Part shown: piece by piece, positions 1-6,693 of the stretch
How the letters are laid out: the number at the start of each line of letters is the position of its first letter
Numbering within the stretch: position 1 is the stretch's first letter
Source of the DNA: CAZJHX01 sp964545715
GTDB taxonomy: Bacteria; Myxococcota_A; UBA9042; GCA-2863065
Reading direction: 5' to 3'
NCBI GenBank assembly: GCA_964545715.1
Contig: CAZJHX010000129.1
Coordinates: 1 to 31,056, forward strand
DNA: 31,056 nucleotides
Notes under the pieces: model-generated
Seen by the model: only the letters and a program-made list of their open reading frames with translations
Database searches by the model: none
Told to the model about the DNA's origin: nothing
Made by a program: the position numbers and the translations under genes

Positions 1-2
1 GG

Positions 3-581
3 AGGTACAGGACCGAGGCGATCTTCAACACACCACTTGACGGGACACTAACCGCCGCGATTCTAGCCCGCGCTCCCGACGACGCGTTCCTGCGCTATCT
101 CGAGCCGGTCAGCGACGCGCTGGACGCCGACTTCTTCCGGCACGGCGCCCATTATGACCTCACAGAGCTGCGACCGTTCGTGCACCGTCAGGTCTCACTG
201 GTCGGGTACGAGACGGCGAGAGGCACAGCATTCTGGCGCGCGGGATCCCCGCTGATGGAGCAGCTGTTTCAAAAGGCGTACGGCGCCACCGTCAAAGTCG
301 AGGGCAACTGGTTGGATACGTGGCTCCTCTCAGGCCGCAACGATGACCTGCGCAACCTGGCTTTGGACGTCATCGAGCAGCTTGGTCTGGTCTGGCTGTG
401 GGATATTTTGTTTCCTTTCTTGAACCATAAAGACCCACAAAAACAGGTATTTGCAGCACAGGCCCTAAAAAAGTTGGTGTCCGACGACGTTTTTTTTCAG
501 GCCATTTCCGCTTGCAGCCCTAACAGGGTTGGCGAGGCCGTCAGACATGAACTTGCAGGAGGCGGCGGGGAGAGCGAGTGA
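3..581 (+). CDS. C-terminal part of an unknown protein, possibly HEAT-like helical
   Basis: The reading frame is open from the left edge and ends at the TGA at 579-581, so only the last 192 residues are visible. The start lies outside the window; the GTG at 180 is in frame but nothing marks it as a start. The visible part is mostly helical by composition. Around LDVIEQLGLVWLWDILFP and the following DPQKQVFAAQALKKLV it has the look of a HEAT/armadillo-type helical pair, which is only a weak resemblance. The stretch from about 400 to 500 is clearly AT-richer than its surroundings and contains an 8-T run at 490-497. The stop codon overlaps the GTG start of the next gene (GTGA), so the two are probably translationally coupled. 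I do not recognise the family and propose no function beyond membership in the operon ending at 6015. Confidence 0.75.
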   Translation, partial: RYRTEAIFNTPLDGTLTAAILARAPDDAFLRYLEPVSDALDADFFRHGAHYDLTELRPFVHRQVSLVGYETARGTAFWRAGSPLMEQLFQKAYGATVKVEGNWLDTWLLSGRNDDLRNLALDVIEQLGLVWLWDILFPFLNHKDPQKQVFAAQALKKLVSDDVFFQAISACSPNRVGEAVRHELAGGGGESE

Positions 582-1519
582 ATACAAAGCCGCGGACGCT
601 GATCCGCGTGGCTGCGAGCGATCGCGTGGAAGCGGAAGCCACGCTCAAGCAGCTGCGTCCTTTTCTTCCGGCCCACGACCTGACCCTTGAGGATGATGTC
701 GACGCGCCGGACACTGCGACCTGGTTCGTCCTGGATGCGACCGGCAGGCCCGGCGTGGCGGAGACGTCCTACCCGGCGGCCACCTTCGAGACCGGCAAGA
801 CGGTTCTTGACGGCCTGGCGAACGCCAGACGTGAGTATCAGGCGTCTCTGAATCACTCTCCGATGATCTCCGCGCTTTCTCAGGCTGCAGGGCAGCTTCA
901 TGGCGTGATCTCGGACCACGTCGTGTTTGTGCACGCGTCCGATTTCCGGGGACTGCCGGCGCTGCGCGACCACATCTACGGTCGGGCGGTTGTGAGCGCC
1001 GGTGAGTCGATGCGTGCGGGCCATGACGTGATGCACGTCGGAGATCACCTGGTGGCGCGCTCTACACGGGCCCTGCAGATGGCTTCGCTCAAGAACAGCG
1101 CGCTTCTGCCCATCGTGCGTCGACATTATCCGGGCTGGGTGCGGGCGCTCGGTGAGACGCTGCGCCTGACGGACGGCGACCTCGCTTTTGTGGATGCTGA
1201 GCGCATCGGGGACGACTGCGGGCGCGATCTGGGGCTACCGCCGTCAGCGGTGTTTGACGATGACGAGGACGACCTGGCCCGGATCATTCACGACGCCTGG
1301 ACCCGCGCCGCCGGCGACGCAGAGCCGGCGCTGGCTGTTCGTCGCACCAGCGCGATGTTGGGCGACGTGGTCGAGGCCACGCCGCGAATCTATCCCGACG
1401 AGCCGTTCGCGCCGCATCATGCCGAGTCGGATGACCGCTGGTACTTGGTTTCACGGCGCACCGAGTTCGCCGCGTACGCCCGCTACGTGGGGACCGTGCT
1501 CCGGGAGACCGATCGATGA
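578..1519 (+). CDS. Unknown 313-residue protein, second gene of coupled operon
   Basis: It starts at GTG 578, overlapping the preceding stop by four bases. AGGAGGCGGGG lies just upstream (557-567) and can act as ribosome binding site. The frame covers the whole stretch up to the ATGA overlap with the next gene at 1516-1519. The N-terminus (LIRVAASDRVEAEATLKQLR) reads like a beta-alpha start of a small Rossmann-like or ferredoxin-like unit. A second predicted strand, HVVFVHASDF, lies near residue 115. There is no signal peptide, membrane segment or metal-binding cysteine motif. I do not recognise the family. Because it is locked between two other unknowns by overlapping start and stop codons, it probably works in the same complex or pathway as the 1373-residue protein. 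Confidence 0.82.
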   Translation: MNTKPRTLIRVAASDRVEAEATLKQLRPFLPAHDLTLEDDVDAPDTATWFVLDATGRPGVAETSYPAATFETGKTVLDGLANARREYQASLNHSPMISALSQAAGQLHGVISDHVVFVHASDFRGLPALRDHIYGRAVVSAGESMRAGHDVMHVGDHLVARSTRALQMASLKNSALLPIVRRHYPGWVRALGETLRLTDGDLAFVDAERIGDDCGRDLGLPPSAVFDDDEDDLARIIHDAWTRAAGDAEPALAVRRTSAMLGDVVEATPRIYPDEPFAPHHAESDDRWYLVSRRTEFAAYARYVGTVLRETDR

Positions 1520-4500
1520 AGATAAGACGCAACGACTGGTCAGACGTTCTTTGGCGTGAGCTCAGCTTCAAGCTGACCATTCCACCGCAGGCCAACGTGT
1601 CGTGCCTCACGCTCGCCTACGCCGTCCAACACGGCCTGGCGGAGTCCGCCTGTCGCCAGCTGCTGGAGACGATCGTGGCCGACGGGCTTCGGCGCGTCAT
1701 GGTGGCGCTGGAAGGCGACAGTCCGCGCTTCTGGACCCGCACCGAAGCGCAGCTGAAGACGTGGATGAGCGAAACCGTGGCCGCCGACCTGCGCACGCGG
1801 CTGGAAGCCCGCGTCGGCCACGAGATCGGCGGCGACACCACCACGCTGAAGCCGGCTTTGAAAGCGGCCTTGACGGCGCATGGAGTGCACAAAAAGCAGC
1901 AACGGAAGGTCATTTCGGCCACCAACGACGTCTTGAGCAGCTGGTTGACAGACCCGTCGGGACGTTTCACGACGTGGGCGCGCAAGCAGCTCAAAGAAAA
2001 GGAGCCGTGCGCGGCTTTGTCCGCCCAGGCGTTTTCATCTCTGTACCAGGTGATCTTTGCGGAGATGACCCGTCGCACCCGGGCTCTGACACGGTCGGTG
2101 CAGGCCGACATGGTGTTTGAGTTGGTGACAACTACGACGGTGCCCGCATCCGAGCTGGCCAAGAGCCTCACCATGCGATTGGTGTCCGCCATGTGCCGCG
2201 GCGAAGTGGCCGACAGCGAAGGCTTCTTCCCCGAGTTGCTGGCGTACCTGGAGACCCCACAGGCCATCGCGCTCACCGAGATGTACACACCGCTGCGCGA
2301 GGTGTTCCTGGAGCTGGAGAAGTCTTTCGATCGGGCCACCGCGGACCACGAGCTAAACAAGCGACATCGCAGAGCGTTTTTCCTCACGCTGGTCGGCCCG
2401 CACGCGAGCGCCCTGCGGCTGCTCATGCTCAGCCTGGTGAACTACGAGCTGCAGGCGATGCGGGATCCGGTTCATTTTGGGGAGGTGATCACGGCGCTTC
2501 CGGCCGCACAGCGCGGGCACAACGTCGCCGACTTCACCGACCTCGTCCGTCGCATGTTGCGAGGCTGGCCGGTGGTCGATCGCCCGCCGGTGGTGGACCT
2601 GCCTGACGGCGAGCAGTCCGAGGGCCTGTTGCAGGTGTTCACCAGCGCTATGACGAAGAGCCTCTCCGCATGGCTGGTGCTGCGCGATAACGAGACGTTT
2701 GCCGAAGACGGGCACCAGGCGGTCGACGTCTTGAAAGTACTCTGGAAGGAGTTTCCCAAGGTGGCGCGCGCCGCGTTGCAGACCGAGTGGCGCCGGGGGT
2801 ACGAGCTGTTCGACGCGCTGGTCGTCGACGTGGCCACACACGACACGCGGCACCCATCCGTGGTGGACGACCTGGTGCGCAGAATGCAGGGTCGCGCGGC
2901 GTGGATCCGCCATTACAAGGTGAACAACGTCCCGGCGTACGCCATGCTGGCACGACTGACCGGCGAGGAAGACCAGTACCGAGACCTGGCGACGACGGCG
3001 GGTGAAGACATCGATCGCTTCGTGGCGTGGGCCACGGCTGTTCCGTCAGCGGGCGACAGCACGGATTGGGTAGCGCGCCTGAAGGTGTCGCTGACCACCG
3101 ATAAAGACGACAACACGCCTGCGATGGCCGCCCATTTCAGCAGCGACCTCTCCGTACGCGACGGCGGTAGAGAGCGGCTTGGTCGCCTGGCCGAGCATTA
3201 TCGCCGCTTTTACCCGCTGGCTGCGGCGCTGGAGAGCGACGGTCGTCAGCCGCAGCAGATCTTCCGCGCGGTGCTGACCGCCGCGGCGACGTCGGTATCG
3301 ATCGAGCAGATCATGCTGACGGCGCTGGCGCCGGACGCCACGCTCAGTCCCATTGTCGGGCAGCACGCGGCGCCGTTCATCCGCCAGGTCGCCGACCGAC
3401 TCAACGGCGCGAGACTGAGCTCCGCGGCGCCGGTCGCTCTGACGCTCGATGAAGTGGCCAAGGCGTATCTGGCCGAAGCCGCCGGGGTGGAGGCCATGAA
3501 CAAGGCCCAATGGCGACCGGCGCGCATCGTCGCGGGTGCCGACGCCAAAGGTCGCCTGTACGAGGCAGCGATGAAGCTCTCCGGCTTCAAGTTCATCGAC
3601 AAGCTCGGCAACGCGACCGGCACCAAGCACACGCCGCCGGACGCTCAGACGGCGCTGCAGCTGCGGCTGACCCCCGACCGCCGCCAGCTGGCGGCAGGCT
3701 GCGCCTCGCTGACTTCGTTCTACCGCAAGGGCTACGCCGAGCGAAATCGCCCGCACGTCTTGGTTTATCCGCGCTTTGTGGCCGCAGCCGGACCGGCTTG
3801 CCTCACAGCGCATGCCTTCAGCGCCGCGCTGCTCGAGGAAGGCCTCAGAGCCGACCACGTGGTGGTGACACCGGCCGAGGTGGTGGCCGATTCGGACGCG
3901 AAGAGCGCGATCGACGCCGATTACCGAGCGTTCTGCAGCCACGCCGCACCGCACGCGGGTGACGACACGTACATGTTGCCGGCCCTGTGGGCGCACCGCT
4001 GGGGCGCCGCGGCGCCGCTGTTTGAGAAGAAGGAGAACGAGGCACGCTGGGACGCGTTGGTCACCACCGTGGCGGACTACCAATCGGGTGAGCTGGACGG
4101 CCGGGCACGCGAGGTGCTGGGAGCGGCTGAGGTCGACTGGGTTGTCCACTGGCCCGTCGCCGGCGTGAAGGCGACGAACGCGCTGCAGGAGCGCTACGAG
4201 ACCATCCGCGATGCGCCGATGGTGAGCGCTCGCAAAGTGACCCCTATCCTGAGCGAGGCGTTCAAGGAGATCACCTGCGCGGTCCACAGCCATAGCTTCC
4301 TCAGCGATCCTAAAGAGTTCTGGACTTGGATGTGGAATGACGTGCTGTGCTCAAAGCTGCAGCAATTGGGGCTCGTCCACCACGCCGCCAGGTCGGCGGT
4401 CGCGGCGCATGTCTTTGCGTCTCACGAGCCCGGCCGCGCGACGTCCTATCGCGACATTCACCGCTACGAGCCCAGACCGTTCGGCGCGAGGCGAGCGGCG

Positions 4501-5637
4501 CACGCGGTGGGCGGCGTGCACCAGCCGTGGGCGGCCACGACCAGCCACGCCGAGGACGTACCGCTGGTGAAGCCAGTAGACCCACATGACCCGATCGCGT
4601 ACCTCACCGAAGACGCGATCATGGTCGAAGGTCATCCTGACTTCTCGGCGGCCCTGCAGTGGCTCGCCCAAACGAGCCCGCCTTTCAAGCAGCCCGAAAC
4701 GCAACGCGTCCCCACGGCGTCCGCGGTGGCCATCCCGACTCGCGCCTACGTCAAGTTCGTCAAGGACTGGTATCGCGACTCGCGCGCCGGACAGGCCGTT
4801 CGCGCGGCTTTCGAGGCGGGGTGCCGCCGGTATTATGCCGAGTTCGCCCCGTCGCTGGCGTTGTCTGTGGAGCCACTGGAAGGCGATGATAGCGCCACGG
4901 TGGCGGCGGCCCTGGAGAAGGCGCTGCAGTACACGGCTCAAGTGGCTGCCAACGAAGAACAGCGTTCGTATGCCGAGTTCCGCAAGTCGCTCGAGCGCGT
5001 CATCGTGGTCTCGGTGGCGGCGCATCGTGCGCAGCTCGAGTTCGTCACGGCGCTCGCCCTTCCCGGAGCGTGGCTCATCATCTGTGAGTTGGACTCGCCA
5101 CTGGACGAGCTTCACTGCGCGACCATCGCGGCTGCGATGCATCTGTTGGACGGCACCGGCTTCCGCGCTTCTATCGACCGCAACTATCAGCAGAACCCCG
5201 CGCGAGCACGTCGGCGCGCTCTGGAGCCGGCCGAGGTGACCAGCGCCGGCATGACGCCGGTCACCCGACAGGTCGCCGTCCATCGCGATCGCCTGGTCAT
5301 GACTCCGGCGGTCGCGTTGCCGAGGCGCGAGCGGCAGGCCCATGTCAAGGACGTCCGCCGCGTTCGTGCGGAACAGATGACGGGCTGGACCGCGGCTGAC
5401 GCGCTCTTGCATCTCACGTCGTCGCTGCTCATCCGTCGTCGCTGCGCCGAAGCGGTCCCTTCAGCCACCGACTCGCTCAAACACCTGAAGAAGAAGAAGA
5501 ACGTGTTCTTGCACGCCTTCCACCCCGACAAGGTCGAGGACATCACGGAGGAGCTTGTCGCCCAGCTGCGCGACGGCATCCTGGCGTTTGACATCCTCGT
5601 CGACGCGAAACAAGAACAGACCCAAACCGATAGCTAG
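1516..5637 (+). CDS. Giant unknown protein (1373 aa) with C-terminal J-domain-like region
   Basis: The ATG at 1516 overlaps the previous stop (ATGA). The protein is unusually large and soluble: no signal peptide, no obvious membrane segment, no Walker A or other NTPase motif that I can find. Most of it looks alpha-helical and unfamiliar. The last ~60 residues are different. A helix around LLHLTSSLLIRRRCAEAV, a lysine-rich helix (SLKHLKKKKNVFLHAF), the tetrapeptide HPDK at residues 1336-1339, and a final helix (ITEELVAQLRDGILAFDIL) follow the order of a DnaJ J-domain: helix II, HPD loop, helix III. The HPD tripeptide is what lets J-domains stimulate Hsp70 ATPase, so an Hsp70 link is a reasonable inference, but the domain is divergent. 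A RyR-domain gene follows after 12 bases. Long open frames on the opposite strand here are codon-bias shadows. Confidence 0.85.
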   Translation: MKIRRNDWSDVLWRELSFKLTIPPQANVSCLTLAYAVQHGLAESACRQLLETIVADGLRRVMVALEGDSPRFWTRTEAQLKTWMSETVAADLRTRLEARVGHEIGGDTTTLKPALKAALTAHGVHKKQQRKVISATNDVLSSWLTDPSGRFTTWARKQLKEKEPCAALSAQAFSSLYQVIFAEMTRRTRALTRSVQADMVFELVTTTTVPASELAKSLTMRLVSAMCRGEVADSEGFFPELLAYLETPQAIALTEMYTPLREVFLELEKSFDRATADHELNKRHRRAFFLTLVGPHASALRLLMLSLVNYELQAMRDPVHFGEVITALPAAQRGHNVADFTDLVRRMLRGWPVVDRPPVVDLPDGEQSEGLLQVFTSAMTKSLSAWLVLRDNETFAEDGHQAVDVLKVLWKEFPKVARAALQTEWRRGYELFDALVVDVATHDTRHPSVVDDLVRRMQGRAAWIRHYKVNNVPAYAMLARLTGEEDQYRDLATTAGEDIDRFVAWATAVPSAGDSTDWVARLKVSLTTDKDDNTPAMAAHFSSDLSVRDGGRERLGRLAEHYRRFYPLAAALESDGRQPQQIFRAVLTAAATSVSIEQIMLTALAPDATLSPIVGQHAAPFIRQVADRLNGARLSSAAPVALTLDEVAKAYLAEAAGVEAMNKAQWRPARIVAGADAKGRLYEAAMKLSGFKFIDKLGNATGTKHTPPDAQTALQLRLTPDRRQLAAGCASLTSFYRKGYAERNRPHVLVYPRFVAAAGPACLTAHAFSAALLEEGLRADHVVVTPAEVVADSDAKSAIDADYRAFCSHAAPHAGDDTYMLPALWAHRWGAAAPLFEKKENEARWDALVTTVADYQSGELDGRAREVLGAAEVDWVVHWPVAGVKATNALQERYETIRDAPMVSARKVTPILSEAFKEITCAVHSHSFLSDPKEFWTWMWNDVLCSKLQQLGLVHHAARSAVAAHVFASHEPGRATSYRDIHRYEPRPFGARRAAHAVGGVHQPWAATTSHAEDVPLVKPVDPHDPIAYLTEDAIMVEGHPDFSAALQWLAQTSPPFKQPETQRVPTASAVAIPTRAYVKFVKDWYRDSRAGQAVRAAFEAGCRRYYAEFAPSLALSVEPLEGDDSATVAAALEKALQYTAQVAANEEQRSYAEFRKSLERVIVVSVAAHRAQLEFVTALALPGAWLIICELDSPLDELHCATIAAAMHLLDGTGFRASIDRNYQQNPARARRRALEPAEVTSAGMTPVTRQVAVHRDRLVMTPAVALPRRERQAHVKDVRRVRAEQMTGWTAADALLHLTSSLLIRRRCAEAVPSATDSLKHLKKKKNVFLHAFHPDKVEDITEELVAQLRDGILAFDILVDAKQEQTQTDS

Positions 5638-5649
5638 AGAGCCGGAACC

Positions 5650-6015
5650 ATGAACAACAACATCATCCGCGACATGATCGCCATCGCTGTGCACGAAGCC
5701 GTCAATGCAGTGCGCCTCGGCCTGGGCCAAGAAGCTCTGCGCGCGTGGACGGACGCCCCGCAGTGGCAGAAAGACAGCACCTACGACAACGTGGACAAGG
5801 CCCTCGCCGGCAACTTCGGGCCACGAGACAGTCATGAAGCGTGGATGGAGGAGAAGCACGAGAACGGCTGGCGGCTCGGAGAGACCAAGGATGAGAACGC
5901 CAAGACTCATCCCATGCTCATCCCGTACGACGACCTCCCCGAAGGCGAGCGCGCCAAGGACCTGGTCGTGGTCCGCGTCGTTGAAGCCCTGCGGCCGTTC
6001 CGATCCGGCGACTGA
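5650..6015 (+). CDS. Stand-alone RyR-domain protein
   Basis: The 121-residue protein is almost entirely one RyR domain, the repeat named after the ryanodine receptor and also found alone in bacteria and phages. Visible family features are an N-terminal helix, WTDAPQWQKDS (residues 33-43), SHEAWMEEKHENGW (61-74), HPMLIPYDDLPEGERAKD (87-104), and a closing helix. The HP..PYDDLP segment with K and D downstream is the most diagnostic part. ATG 5650 follows the stop of the giant gene by 12 bases with only a weak purine-rich binding site, so it is likely the last gene of the operon. Bacterial RyR domains have been proposed in comparative genomics to bind nucleotide-like ligands in conflict systems. 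A sensor role here is inference from that and from context. Confidence 0.88.
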   Translation: MNNNIIRDMIAIAVHEAVNAVRLGLGQEALRAWTDAPQWQKDSTYDNVDKALAGNFGPRDSHEAWMEEKHENGWRLGETKDENAKTHPMLIPYDDLPEGERAKDLVVVRVVEALRPFRSGD

Positions 6016-6133
6016 CCGGCGCTACCCTACAGGTCAAAAAAAAGAACAGGGCCCACCTCCTGCCACCCCTAAGGGACTCGGCAGCGGCGCTGACCGGCGC
6101 CCCAGCACACTAGTCAGCAGGAGAGTCAATCCC

Positions 6134-6568
6134 ATGAAACAGACCGTATTTGTCACGCTCACCGCCCTGATGGGCATCATCGCCATCCTGGGCTGGGACA
6201 ACCAGCCCGAAGCCCTGGCCTCCCAGGACGTGGCCTGCGCCGGTACCCTGGTGCCTCTGCAGGTGACGCCGATGACGTCCGGCTGCGGCCTGGAGATCGA
6301 GGGCCGCAACTTCGCCACCCAGATCAAACTGTCGGATGCCCCCGACGACTGCTCGATGGACGTCGAGTTCAACATGGCCGAGACCGGCCCGACCTTCGAC
6401 TTCTCCCTCAACCGCGAGACCGGCCCCCGCGCCAGCGTCATCCAGGCCCCCTGGACGGCCGGCCCGACGCCCCTGGAGATCCGTGTCTATCTGGACGACT
6501 CCACAGACCCGGCCCGCATCGTCACGATGGACGTCGATCTCGGCGTCTGCATGACCCCAGGCAGCTAA
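6134..6568 (+). CDS. Small secreted four-cysteine protein, unknown function
   Basis: ATG 6134 is preceded by AGGAG (6118-6122), which favours it over in-frame codons further upstream that overlap the RyR gene. The 144-residue product opens with a typical Sec signal: MKQ, a hydrophobic core (VFVTLTALMGIIAILGW), then a region ending near ALASQD that fits signal peptidase I. The mature part contains four cysteines (VACAG, SGCGL, DDCSM, GVCMT), enough for two disulfides, and looks all-beta (EIRVYLDD, TMDVDLGV). It is probably exported to the periplasm or outside. I recognise no family. The gap from the RyR gene (118 bases) contains an 8-A run at 6036-6043 and an 11-base direct repeat (CTGACCGGCGC at 6012 and 6090), so this gene is probably a separate transcription unit. 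Confidence 0.78.
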   Translation: MKQTVFVTLTALMGIIAILGWDNQPEALASQDVACAGTLVPLQVTPMTSGCGLEIEGRNFATQIKLSDAPDDCSMDVEFNMAETGPTFDFSLNRETGPRASVIQAPWTAGPTPLEIRVYLDDSTDPARIVTMDVDLGVCMTPGS

Positions 6569-6669
6569 CCCCCGCCCGAACCGCGGTCTGGGCGTACGCA
6601 CAACAGCGAATACGTGTCCGCTCCACAACTAAATTTCAGGCTTCTCTCCGTGCATCCCTAAGTGCCCTT

Positions 6670-6686
6670 CCGAACCACGCGTTCGG
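6670..6686 (+). promoter_or_regulatory. Small hairpin touching the ribosome binding site of the SNF2 gene
   Basis: CCGAAC (6670-6675) and GTTCGG (6681-6686) form a perfect six-base stem with a five-base loop. The 3' arm overlaps the GGAG of the likely Shine-Dalgarno (GGAGTAGGG, 6685-6693) in front of ATG 6694. It could mask the ribosome binding site or be a small protein-binding site. It could also be chance. Confidence 0.35.
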
Positions 6687-6693
6687 AGTAGGG

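Noticed and set aside
3046..4293. Long open frame (415 codons) on the minus strand inside the 1373-residue gene
   Set aside because: It is antisense to a coupled, better-supported gene. Its protein is Arg/Gly/His-rich with no domain, as expected from codon bias in GC-rich DNA.
6036..6043. Eight-A run after the RyR gene as a terminator
   Set aside because: On the plus strand it is A, not T, and no stable hairpin precedes it. A minus-strand terminator would have no gene to serve.
6012..6100. 11-base direct repeat CTGACCGGCGC at 6012 and 6090 as an attachment site or insertion footprint
   Set aside because: Too short, low in complexity, and nothing between the copies looks like a mobile element.
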